From positions 24,464 through 88,463 of the forward strand of contig NZ_JBHOQV010000054.1 of assembly GCF_042408735.1 (NCBI RefSeq): a stretch of 64,000 bases of DNA, read 5' to 3'. Each line of letters starts with the position of its first letter. Within the stretch, counting starts at the first letter, position 1. Made by a program: the position numbers and the translations under genes. The notes beneath the pieces were generated by a model. The model had not been told where the DNA came from. It saw only the letters and a list, made by a program, of their open reading frames with translations, and made no database searches. The DNA is from Thermogemmatispora sp042408735. Its GTDB lineage: Bacteria > Chloroflexota > Ktedonobacteria > Ktedonobacterales > Ktedonobacteraceae. This document shows positions 43,789-51,332 of this stretch, in pieces.

Positions 43789-44859
43789 ATGGCAACACAG
43801 CAAAGCATTGATTATGAAAAGGCAGAAGCATTTGCTGGCAAGGTGATAGCAGATATTGCCGCTGGCGTTACGCTAGTGATGGCCAGCCTTGGCGATCGTC
43901 TCGGCCTCTTCAAAGTGCTGACCCAGGCGCCGGCCACCAGCATCGAACTGGCGGAGCGCGCACACATCAACGAGCGGTATGCCCGCGAGTGGCTCAGCGA
44001 GATGGCAAGCGCTGGTTATCTGGTCTACGATCCTGCGAACCAGCGTTTTAGCCTGCCGCCTGAGCATGCCCCGGTACTGGCTCAGGAAGGCGGGCCTTTC
44101 TTTCTGGGCGGAGTCTATCAACTGATGATGGCGCAGTTAGGTGTCTACAACCAACTGGTCCATGCTTTCCAGCATGGGGGTGGCGTTCCGATGGAAGCCT
44201 ATGATCCCGCTCTTTGGGAGGGTCAGGAACGCTTCAGCAATAGTTTTTTTGAGCACCTGCTTGTTCAAGCCTGGTTGCCCGCAATGCCGGATGTCCAGGC
44301 AAAACTGGAGCGTGGTGCGCTGGTTGCCGATGTCGGCTGCGGCGCAGGCAGAGCGCTGATCAAGCTGGCTCAGGCCTATCCGCAGTCGCGCTATGTCGGC
44401 TACGATATGTTCGCGCCCGCCATCGTCAGAGCAACGGCCAACGCGCAGGCGGCGGGCGTTGCTGATCGCGTGCGCTTTGTCCATCTGGACGTATCGCAGG
44501 GTCTGCCTGAGCAATACGATGTGATCAGCACCTTCGACGTTGTACATGATGCGGTCAACCCGCGTGGACTGCTGCGAGCGATTCGTGCCGGATTGCAGCC
44601 AGAAGGGCGTTATGTTTGCCTGGAGTTCAATAGCTCAGAAAAACTGGAGGATAATGCTGGCCTGACCGGTTCTCTCTTCTACGGTATCAGTATTCTTTAC
44701 TGCATGACGGTCTCGCTGGCCGGTCATGGCGAGGGATTGGGCACCCTGGGACTGCCCGAAGCGAAATTGCGCCAGTTCTGCATGGAAGCAGGATTCAGCC
44801 ATGTGCGGCGCGTGCCGGTTGAGGCCCCGTTTAACGTCCTCTACGAGATCTGGGCGTAG
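43789..44859 (+). CDS. SAM-dependent methyltransferase with N-terminal winged helix
   Basis: 356 residues from the ATG at 43789, preceded by AAGGAGAGG. Residues ~5-100 form a winged-helix dimerisation domain (TSIELAERAHINERYAREWLSEMAS), and residues ~160-330 a Rossmann methyltransferase: ADVGCGAGRALIKLAQAYPQ (motif I), GYDMFAPAI (motif II acidic end), then VISTFDVVHDAVNPRGLLRAI. This is the layout of the small-molecule methyltransferases often seen with secondary-metabolism clusters; the acceptor cannot be predicted. It follows the LAL regulator and is followed by an ABM-domain protein. Confidence 0.85.
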   Translation: MATQQSIDYEKAEAFAGKVIADIAAGVTLVMASLGDRLGLFKVLTQAPATSIELAERAHINERYAREWLSEMASAGYLVYDPANQRFSLPPEHAPVLAQEGGPFFLGGVYQLMMAQLGVYNQLVHAFQHGGGVPMEAYDPALWEGQERFSNSFFEHLLVQAWLPAMPDVQAKLERGALVADVGCGAGRALIKLAQAYPQSRYVGYDMFAPAIVRATANAQAAGVADRVRFVHLDVSQGLPEQYDVISTFDVVHDAVNPRGLLRAIRAGLQPEGRYVCLEFNSSEKLEDNAGLTGSLFYGISILYCMTVSLAGHGEGLGTLGLPEAKLRQFCMEAGFSHVRRVPVEAPFNVLYEIWA

Positions 44860-44996
44860 CTCTCTGACTGGGAGATGCATGCCTGGGTCCTGGGTCGGCC
44901 TGGCACAACCTGGTTCAGCTGCCAGACTCTGGCAGGCAGATAGCATACGGGTCATCTGAATAATGGCCCGAAGCTGATACAGGAAAGGAAATAACG

Positions 44997-45296
44997 ATGT
45001 ACGGTACAATTGCAAGGTTCCGCATCAAGCCAGGAAAGGAATCGCAGCTCAGGAAAATCATCGAGGATCAGGCGTATGCAGAGGGGAAAATACCGGGATT
45101 TGTGGCAACCTATGCGTATCGCCTGGATAGTGACCCGCAGGAGATCTATATCGCGGTACTCTTCACCACTAAAGAGGCCTACTGGGCAAATGCGCGCGAC
45201 CCTGAGCAGGATGCCCGCTATCGCCAGCTCCTACCTTTGTTTGAACAAGAGCCAGAATGGCATGATGGCGAGGTCATTTTTGTGCAGCAGGTCTAG
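44997..45296 (+). CDS. Antibiotic biosynthesis monooxygenase (ABM) domain protein
   Basis: 99 residues, a ferredoxin-like dimeric alpha/beta barrel fold: YGTIARFRIKPGKESQLRKI, then GFVATYAYRLDSDPQEIYIA, FTTKEAYWANARDPEQDARY and a final EWHDGEVIFVQ. Members include cofactor-free quinone-forming monooxygenases and heme-degrading or stress proteins of unknown role. AGGAAAGG lies just before the ATG. It stands 137 bases after the methyltransferase. A hairpin follows the stop. Confidence 0.8.
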   Translation: MYGTIARFRIKPGKESQLRKIIEDQAYAEGKIPGFVATYAYRLDSDPQEIYIAVLFTTKEAYWANARDPEQDARYRQLLPLFEQEPEWHDGEVIFVQQV

Positions 45297-45314
45297 GACG
45301 GCAATGTAGCAGAG

Positions 45315-45355
45315 AATCCCATCCCGACATCTCTGACAGGTGTCGGGATGGGATT
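45315..45355. terminator. Perfect 15-bp inverted repeat after the ABM gene
   Basis: AATCCCATCCCGACA (45315-45329) and TGTCGGGATGGGATT (45341-45355) are exact reverse complements with an 11-base loop. No T-run follows. It lies between the ABM stop (45296) and the DinB-like start (45381), so it may act as a terminator, an mRNA end stabiliser or an attenuation hairpin that closes the second gene's leader. Confidence 0.5.
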
Positions 45356-45380
45356 GAGCTGCAAGCAAGGAGTGTTGCCC

Positions 45381-45851
45381 ATGAATACGGCATCCTTTGT
45401 TGTGGCGACAAATGATCGTCTCAAATGGTGGCTCCGGCACACCTTGGGCGATCTCACTCCTGAGCAATTAAGTTACAGTGCTCCGCTCATAGATGACCGG
45501 TCGATTATGGAGGTGGCGATGCACGCTGTTGTCATCCTCTTCGGCCAGGCCAGCGTTCTATCTGGCAGAAGCTGGCCAGAAGACTACCCTCCTGATAGCT
45601 GGCCGCCCGGGAAGGCCCGCCCCACCTCAGCGGCGGAACTGCTTGAGGTGCTCGAGGCGCTGCTGGTTCAGGTAGATGAGGCGGTGGCCGGGCTTTCCGA
45701 TGACGAGCTTGGCAGAGAGGTAATGTTCCCCTTTGGTCGGCAGCAGGCGGGCGATGCACTGAGTGCTGCTCTGACCCACGCTCTAACGCATATTGGAGCG
45801 ATTGCAGGTATTCGCGCTATCGGCGGATTTCCTCTACCACCGGGATATTAG
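45381..45851 (+). CDS. DinB/YfiT-like four-helix protein
   Basis: 156 residues from the ATG at 45381 with AAGGAGTG six bases upstream; an in-frame start at 45348 lies inside the hairpin and is disfavoured. The fold is inferred from helices with RLKWWLRHTLGDLTPEQLSY, an internal MHAVVILFG histidine and the C-terminal ALTHALTHIGAIAG, which matches the metal-binding His pattern of DinB/YfiT proteins (commonly thiol-dependent S-transferases or hydrolases). Substrate unknown. Last intact gene of the tRNA-bracketed segment. Confidence 0.7.
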   Translation: MNTASFVVATNDRLKWWLRHTLGDLTPEQLSYSAPLIDDRSIMEVAMHAVVILFGQASVLSGRSWPEDYPPDSWPPGKARPTSAAELLEVLEALLVQVDEAVAGLSDDELGREVMFPFGRQQAGDALSAALTHALTHIGAIAGIRAIGGFPLPPGY

Positions 45852-45935
45852 CCTTTCAGCAGGCAAGGGATCAGGAATCCATAGAGGACTACCCGCCTGG
45901 ACAACGGTACCGGGACGGGAAAGAACACCTGTCCG

Positions 45936-46316
45936 GCACGACAGGTGGAGGTAAAGTTGCAAGCTGACGAGGCATGGTGGGAACACGCTGACCTGTTTGT
46001 TCTATCCCGTGCATGGTACGTCCTTAGACCCGAACCGCCTCGTTGAGGTGTTCAAAAAGCTACTGAGTCAGGCCAGGTGACCGAAGACTTGTTGGCGTGG
46101 TAGGCGGCATAGGGCCATCTTCCTCCTGCTCTGTTTCGGTAGCCACCCGAAGGTAGTACAGGAGTTGTTGCGGCCGACGCAGAGTGGCCTCACCATAGAG
46201 GTGCATGCTCATCTGCTCCCTGGAATGCAGGAGGGGCCATGCCTCGACTGGACGAGGCATCGAGAGAAAGGCCAGAAGAGGCAAGGAAGGAAGGGAGGTG
46301 AGGAATACCGCTGCTA
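45936..46316 (+). pseudogene. Frameshifted tyrosine recombinase (integrase) remnant
   Basis: Not visible as an intact gene. From 45936, one frame reads ARQVEVKLQADEAWWEHADL then FVLSR; after a one-base insertion at 46011 the next frame (from 46009) reads HGTSLDPNRLVEVFKKLLSQ, then AR and stop. Past the stop the same frame continues with RGRRHRAIFLLLCFGSHPKV then VQELLRPTQ and later HAHLLPGMQEG to a stop at 46316. These segments follow, in order, the phage-integrase C-terminal layout (LVFPSR-GTPLDP-KRLL, DLRHTAATLLL, HPKVVQELLGH, DTYSHLLPGMQE). The catalytic Tyr position reads His, the Arg-His region is altered, and a stop lies between, so the gene is inactive. It lies 82 bases from the 3' end of tRNA-Glu copy 2. 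Confidence 0.75.
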
Positions 46317-46340
46317 GATTGCGACCTGGATACCAAAAAA

Positions 46341-46385
46341 TCAAACCGTTTCAGGCCAGTACGAATGAGGACTGAAACGGTTTGA
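46341..46385 (-). terminator. Rho-independent terminator of tRNA-Glu copy 2
   Basis: TCAAACCGTTTCAG and CTGAAACGGTTTGA make a perfect 14-bp stem, followed on the minus strand by TTTTTT (46335-46340). It is 13 bases from the tRNA 3' end. Confidence 0.92.
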
Positions 46386-46397
46386 AATAATGATGAG

Positions 46398-46471
46398 TAG
46401 CGCATACGGGATTTGAACCCGTGATCTCCGCCTTGAGAGGGCGGTGTCCTAGACCGCTAGACGAATGCGCC
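46398..46471 (-). tRNA. tRNA-Glu (anticodon CTC), copy 2
   Basis: Identical over all 74 bases to the copy at 39892-39965, same orientation, and flanking ATCTG-N-GTGAT at the 5' side is nearly the same. Folds with anticodon loop CTCTCAA. Its promoter and terminator differ in sequence from copy 1, so both copies look functional. Confidence 0.97.
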
Positions 46472-46521
46472 ATCTGAGTGATTTAGGTCTGTCAGCGGAT
46501 ACCCAACGGCTGACAGCAGTT

Positions 46522-46550
46522 ATGATACCCTGTTCTTTGCCATTTGTCAA
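46522..46550 (-). promoter_or_regulatory. Promoter of tRNA-Glu copy 2
   Basis: Minus strand: -35 TTGACA (46545-46550), 17-base spacer, -10 TATCAT (46522-46527). The stretch around the -10 resembles copy 1 (AGGGTATgATAAC), so the promoter was duplicated with the gene. Confidence 0.82.
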
Positions 46551-46636
46551 GTACTTGCCTCAGCAGGAGAGCGCTCGCTGGGAGCTGAAGGTGGGGCAAG
46601 TCATCCCAGGCTCTCATCTGTCCGGATCAGGCTCAA

Positions 46637-47893
46637 TCAGTCGCTGCAGGCAGAAGCTGAAGGTTCGCCTGGAGAGGCGACTTGCACGGGACTGGCCAGG
46701 GCGTAGGAACTGCTCCTGCGCTCGCGGGCAAGGGCTGGTCCGGCGGCCAGTGCAGAGACAATGGCCACAACGCTAAAGAGCAGCATCGTTCCAAAGGCGG
46801 CGCTATAGCTTGCCGTCTGATCGAGCAAGAAGCCGATCAGGGGTGGGCCCATAATCAGCGTAGGCGAAGAGATGACGCTTACCAGGCTCTGGGCCACCCC
46901 TTTGCCGACGCTGCCCAGCGAAGCGGCCTCATTAAAGATAGCTGCGTATGGAGCGCTGGAGCCGAGGGCAGTCAAGATGATCCCCAGCCAGCTCAACCAT
47001 GAACTATGCCAGGGAAGGGCCAGGCAGAGGATGCCCACACAGCAGAGCAAGGCCATCAGGCGCAACAAGGCGATGCTTCCCAGCCAGCGGCGTCCCAGCA
47101 CCAGGCCACCCAGCGGGCGAAAGAGCATTCCACTCAGCAGAGCCAGCGAGCCGCAGCTTGCCGCCAGCGTCAGAGGTAAGTGGTCCAATTGCACCAGATA
47201 AAGGGCGATCCAGGTAGCGATCGCATTGCCCAGGCCGAAGGTTCCCATATGAGCCAGCCCCAGGCTCCAGACAGACTGTGAGGCCAATCCCTGCCGCAGT
47301 CCTCCCTGGCGCAGCGGGCGCTCATTCTCGACATCGACCACAAGCCAGAGCGCGGCCCCCAGCAAGCCCGGCAGTCCCCAGCAGAAGAAGGCTCCCTGCC
47401 AACCGACCAGCCGTGCGAGATAAGGAGTCAGGAGCAGACCGAGGCCCGCACCCACCTGAGTCGAGCCGCCATAAAGACCCTGGCCCAGGGCCGCCAGGCG
47501 TCCACTGCCAGCCGCTACGCTGGCGCCGGCCACAAAGGCTGCACCGATCCCCAGCCCAGTCAGCAGCCGCATGGCCAGTAGCCAGCCGAGATGCGGAACA
47601 AGAGGAAAGAGCAAAGCTCCGCAGGTAGCCAGGAGCGTCGAGACCAGCAGCACCGGGCGGGCGCCGTAGCGATCGATCAGCACTCCCGCCGGCAAATAGG
47701 CCAGCGTGAGGCCAAGGAAGAGGAACGTCGAAAAGAGGCCGACCTCACCAGCGCTGATGTGAAGCTTCTCTCGCAGTTCAGGAATCAAAGGACTGTAATT
47801 TGTGTACTGGACCGTCAGAATGAGCAGCGTCGTACAGGAAGCAAAAATTTGCCAGGGCGCGCTCCGACGCCGCTCGAAAGCCGGGAAGCCCAT
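46637..47893 (-). CDS. MFS transporter (12-TM, CynX/NimT-like sugar-phosphate or anion class)
   Basis: 418 residues from ATG 47893 (MGFPAFERRRSAPW) with AAAGG about nine bases upstream; further in-frame starts to 47974 lack a site. Twelve hydrophobic helices, a signature loop GVLIDRYGARPVLLVSTLL after TM2, GLGIGAAFVAGASVAAGSG in TM4 and the counterpart GGLVLGRRWLGSIALLRLMA in the second half. Inner-membrane secondary carrier; substrate undetermined. Upstream gene is a + strand MFS carrier of a different subfamily. Confidence 0.85.
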   Translation of the reverse strand: MGFPAFERRRSAPWQIFASCTTLLILTVQYTNYSPLIPELREKLHISAGEVGLFSTFLFLGLTLAYLPAGVLIDRYGARPVLLVSTLLATCGALLFPLVPHLGWLLAMRLLTGLGIGAAFVAGASVAAGSGRLAALGQGLYGGSTQVGAGLGLLLTPYLARLVGWQGAFFCWGLPGLLGAALWLVVDVENERPLRQGGLRQGLASQSVWSLGLAHMGTFGLGNAIATWIALYLVQLDHLPLTLAASCGSLALLSGMLFRPLGGLVLGRRWLGSIALLRLMALLCCVGILCLALPWHSSWLSWLGIILTALGSSAPYAAIFNEAASLGSVGKGVAQSLVSVISSPTLIMGPPLIGFLLDQTASYSAAFGTMLLFSVVAIVSALAAGPALARERRSSSYALASPVQVASPGEPSASACSD

Positions 47894-48425
47894 TGGGACA
47901 ACCTTTCTTGCCAAAGTGGAAGAAGCGCAGATGGCCATGGAAAGCAGCCGGCCAGTCGGGCCAAAGGACGGCATGGCCGTCAGCCCTGCTCACCGGTGCC
48001 CTCTTGCTTCGTCCCTACAAAGGATGCCAGCCAGAAAGCGGGACGTCAAGGGGCTGGCTGATGAAGGCACAAGAAGGCATAGAGCGCGAAGACTTGACAA
48101 ACCCTTAAAGGAGCAGGTACAGTCTTGCTATAAGCACAGGCAGAGAGAGAGGCGTAGCAAGGCTACCGGGGCTAGACGTGCAGATGCGCTGGCCTCTCTT
48201 GCGGTCCTGGGAGCTGTTGGCCTGGCCGGCGTGCAGCTCGGGCCGAACCGCTCTCTTCCCTCGTGAAAAGGGGAGGAAAAGGTGCCTCCCGTGGAGGGCA
48301 GGGCCTTTTGCCCTCACGAGCGCGGGAAGAGCTGAAGAGGAGTGCGTCGTCAACGACCATCCTGACAGAGAGGAGGGAGCCGTCTTCCTCGTGGATAGAC
48401 CCAGGGGGACCGGCGGCGAATCTCT
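47894..48425. other. Divergent intergenic region between two MFS genes
   Basis: 532 bases. A candidate + promoter TTGACA (~48094-48099), 18-base spacer, TACAGT (~48118-48123) points toward the gene starting at 48426. Overlapping short open frames here have no family. Nothing else is recognised. Confidence 0.4.
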
Positions 48426-49802
48426 ATGGAAATCGGTAAAGACTCAGGCGAAGTAGCCATGAGCGCCGCGGCGACTGCGGAGCTTCCAGTCCGTCGAGTG
48501 TCGCTCCTCGAACAGATCAACATCAACGTCTTCTGGTTCGCTAACAGCTTTCACTGGCAAGCGCTCCTCGCCATCGTCATTCCCAGCATGGTGGCCAAGT
48601 TCCTGCCGGTGAGCCAGGAAGCCATCAACCTGACCACGGTTGTGCTCTGGGGAACCATTGTGGCCGTCATTGTCAACCCGCTGGTGGGGGCCATCTCCGA
48701 CTATGCCACCTTCCGCATGGGGAGGCGGCGCCCCTTCATGATCATCGGCACCATCTTCAATGTCATCGTCCTGATAGCTTTCGCCTTTGCCCCTGGCTGG
48801 GCCAGTTCCACGGCTCTGCTCATCCTCTTCGCCGTTCTCTTCATTCTGCTGCAGATCACCAATAATGTAGCTAACTCGCCCTGGAGCGCCATCATCGCCG
48901 ACAAAGTGCCCTCGAACCAGCGAGGTCTGGCTGCTGGCTTCAATGGATTGCTGTCGCTGCTCGGAACCGCCCTTGGCTCCCTTGTGGCGGGGGCCATAGT
49001 CAACAAGCACGATCCTCTTCCCCTTTACCGTCAAGAGATCGTACAAATCTTCCTGCTCATCGCCGTCGTCCAGATCATCTTTGTCGCCTACACGGTCCTG
49101 ACGGTCAAAGAAACTCCCCTCTCTCGCGTGGGTCAGGAGCGTTTCAGCTTCAGGCGCTTTATCAGGCGCTTCCTCTTCAACCCCCTGCACTATCCTGATA
49201 TGGCCTGGGTGCTCCTGGCCAGGCTGCTGGTCATGATGGGCATCTGGACTGTCTACTACTTTCTGCAGTACTACTTTGACAACGTGCTGGGGGGGCCAGG
49301 AGTCCGGACGATCATCTACAACACGCCCTTCTCGGGAGAGTTTTTCAATGGCCTTGTCTTCCAGCCCGCCCTGTTGCTCACAGCCCTGCTGACCTCGATC
49401 ATCGGGGGCTGGGCCTCTGATCACTGGGGACGCAAAGGGCTGGTCTACCTCTCTGGGGCAATGATGGCCATCGTCTGTCTGGTCTTTATTTTCTTTCAAA
49501 GCCAGTATGGGGCCTTGGTGGCGGGCCTCATCTTTGGTATTGGCTTTGGCGCCTATACGAGCGTTGACTGGGCCCTCACTACCGATGTGCTGCCGCCCAC
49601 CAACGAGGCTGGCAAGTTTATGGGCTTCTGGTCGATGATGGGTATCCTGCCCCAGGTGATTGGAACGGCCATTGGCGGCGTCATCCTCCAGGTTCTGCAA
49701 AGCCTGCCCAATCATTTCGGCTACACGGTCCTCTTTGCCGTGACCACCCTCTATTTTGCCATTGGGACCCTGGCCATCAAACAAGTGCGAGGAGTGCGTT
49801 AG
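48426..49802 (+). CDS. MFS sugar-cation symporter-like carrier
   Basis: 458 residues. The loop DYATFRMGRRRPFMIIG after TM2 with the extended MGRRRP resembles the glycoside-pentoside-hexuronide / sucrose symporter class; twelve helices follow with NNVANSPWSAIIADKV (TM5), GWASDHWGRKGLVYLSGA (second half) and GAYTSVDWALTTDVL. Substrate probably a sugar or related compound. The first ATG lacks a ribosome site, and the ATG at 48459 (MSAAATAELP) is equally possible; the true N-terminus is uncertain. Confidence 0.82.
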   Translation: MEIGKDSGEVAMSAAATAELPVRRVSLLEQININVFWFANSFHWQALLAIVIPSMVAKFLPVSQEAINLTTVVLWGTIVAVIVNPLVGAISDYATFRMGRRRPFMIIGTIFNVIVLIAFAFAPGWASSTALLILFAVLFILLQITNNVANSPWSAIIADKVPSNQRGLAAGFNGLLSLLGTALGSLVAGAIVNKHDPLPLYRQEIVQIFLLIAVVQIIFVAYTVLTVKETPLSRVGQERFSFRRFIRRFLFNPLHYPDMAWVLLARLLVMMGIWTVYYFLQYYFDNVLGGPGVRTIIYNTPFSGEFFNGLVFQPALLLTALLTSIIGGWASDHWGRKGLVYLSGAMMAIVCLVFIFFQSQYGALVAGLIFGIGFGAYTSVDWALTTDVLPPTNEAGKFMGFWSMMGILPQVIGTAIGGVILQVLQSLPNHFGYTVLFAVTTLYFAIGTLAIKQVRGVR

Positions 49803-49917
49803 GTAGCGCTCAAAGAGGACGAGAGGGAGAGAAGGTCTCCGTCCTGGGCAGGGCAGTAGTTGGGCGGAAGAAGGCGGCAAGCCGACCGGGCTGCTGCCGG
49901 CTCAAAGTGGGAGAGAT

Positions 49918-49947
49918 GGCCGGCCAGGACGTAACCACTGGCCGGCC
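49918..49947. terminator. Hairpin between convergent genes
   Basis: GGCCGGCCAG (49918-49927) and CTGGCCGGCC (49938-49947) form a perfect 10-bp stem between the + strand MFS gene and the minus strand aldolase gene. No T-run on either side. Confidence 0.4.
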
Positions 49948-50078
49948 CTGTGTCAGAAGACAAAGTCAAAAATAGGGCTGGCTGCCTGGTACCGACCAGC
50001 TCAGACCAGCCCTGACCCTTCGCTCAGCGTCGCTGTGCCTGGAGCGAGCGGCCTTCCTGGCTCAGCAGGCGAGACCCT

Positions 50079-51002
50079 TTATTGGATGGACCCCTCATAG
50101 ATGCCCATTACCGTACCCAGGAAGCGCAGGGCCTCATCTTTGCGGCGCTGGAAGGAATTGCGTCCGATGATCGAGCCGAAGCCGCCGCCGTCGCGGATGG
50201 CGCGCACCTCCTCAAAGACCTGCTCGTCGGCGGCCGCCGGCCCGCCCGAGAAGATCACGATCCGCCGACCGTTGAAGGCGCTCTGGACCACATGGCGCAC
50301 GCGATCGGCCAGGGTTGCGATGGGAATCTCATACTTCTGGTAGACCTTTTGCGCCTCTGGTTTCTCGATCTTCTCGCTGGGGAGCTTGACCTTAATGATG
50401 TTGGCTCCGAGCTGAGCGGCAATATGCACCGCGTAAGAGACCACGTCGATAGCGGTCTCGCCCTCTTTGCTCAGGCCACTGCCGCGCGGGTAGGACCAGA
50501 CCACCACAGCCAGGCCGTGGTTCTTAGCCTGGCGAGTCAGCTCACGCAGCTCCTCGTACATCGTATCGCGGGCCGCCGAGCCGGGATAGATTGTAAAGCC
50601 GATTGCCGAGCAGCCAAGGCGCAGGGCGTCCTCAACGCTGGAGGTCAAAGCCGGCAGAGGATCGCGCGACTCATAAAGCAGATCATGGTTATTGCACTTC
50701 AGGATCAGGGGGATCTCGCCAGCGAACTCAGCGGCGCCGGCTTCCAGGAAGCCCAGCGGGGCGGCGTAAGCGTTACAGCCGGCCTCAATAGCAAGCTGGA
50801 AGTGGTAGCGGGGATCGTAGCCAGCCGGGTTCGGAGCAAAGCTCCGTGCCGGACCATGCTCGAAGCCCTGATCGACCGGCAAGATCACCAACTTACCGGT
50901 TCCTCCCAGACGGCCATGATTGAGAATGCGGGCCAGATTTGTTAAGACGCCGGGATTCTCGCCGGCGTACCAGCTCAGAATCTCGCGAATGCGCTCGTTC
51001 AT
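50079..51002 (-). CDS. Class I fructose-bisphosphate aldolase, DhnA/FbaB type
   Basis: 307 residues. Cleaves fructose-1,6-bisphosphate through a Schiff base. Seen: LVILPVDQGFEHGPARSF near the N-terminus, ALRLGCSAIGFTIYPGS, the Schiff-base lysine region LGANIIKVKLPSEK, and phosphate-binding IVIFSGGPAAADE and GSIIGRNSFQR. These are the blocks of archaeal/bacterial DhnA-type class I aldolases, unrelated in sequence to class II enzymes. A good start at 51002; no other glycolytic gene is adjacent. Confidence 0.93.
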   Translation of the reverse strand: MNERIREILSWYAGENPGVLTNLARILNHGRLGGTGKLVILPVDQGFEHGPARSFAPNPAGYDPRYHFQLAIEAGCNAYAAPLGFLEAGAAEFAGEIPLILKCNNHDLLYESRDPLPALTSSVEDALRLGCSAIGFTIYPGSAARDTMYEELRELTRQAKNHGLAVVVWSYPRGSGLSKEGETAIDVVSYAVHIAAQLGANIIKVKLPSEKIEKPEAQKVYQKYEIPIATLADRVRHVVQSAFNGRRIVIFSGGPAAADEQVFEEVRAIRDGGGFGSIIGRNSFQRRKDEALRFLGTVMGIYEGSIQ

Positions 51003-51332
51003 ATGTAGCTCCTTCCTCCATCAACAGCGACAAATACGTCGGTAAACAGGGTCAGAAAGCGTAGCTCAGCTAGAGAGAGTTTACAACCCTTATTGTATCA
51101 CGGCTCAAACCGCGACCTCGACCGGCGCGCATGCCAACGATGGCGCGCGTCGTCGGGGGAGGCCGCGCCAGGCGAAGGCCGGCTGACATGGCCGAGACCC
51201 CGCTCCTCTCCGAGCGGGCCTTGGTTCCCCTCCCCCTCTATCCTACTGAGCGACCAATTGGAAAAAAGAGAAAAAGCGACAAAGAAAGCCAGTCAGCGGC
51301 TGCTGACAATCCTGACTTTCCTCCAGGTGGGG
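51003..51332. other. Intergenic region upstream of the aldolase and downstream of the APC permease
   Basis: 330 bases; no gene or clear promoter. A short open frame on + (51131-51382) overlaps the APC gene's tail in antisense and is not called. Confidence 0.3.

Noticed and set aside
48444..49880. 478-codon open frame antisense to the MFS carrier
   Set aside because: Highly charged low-complexity shadow of a membrane protein.
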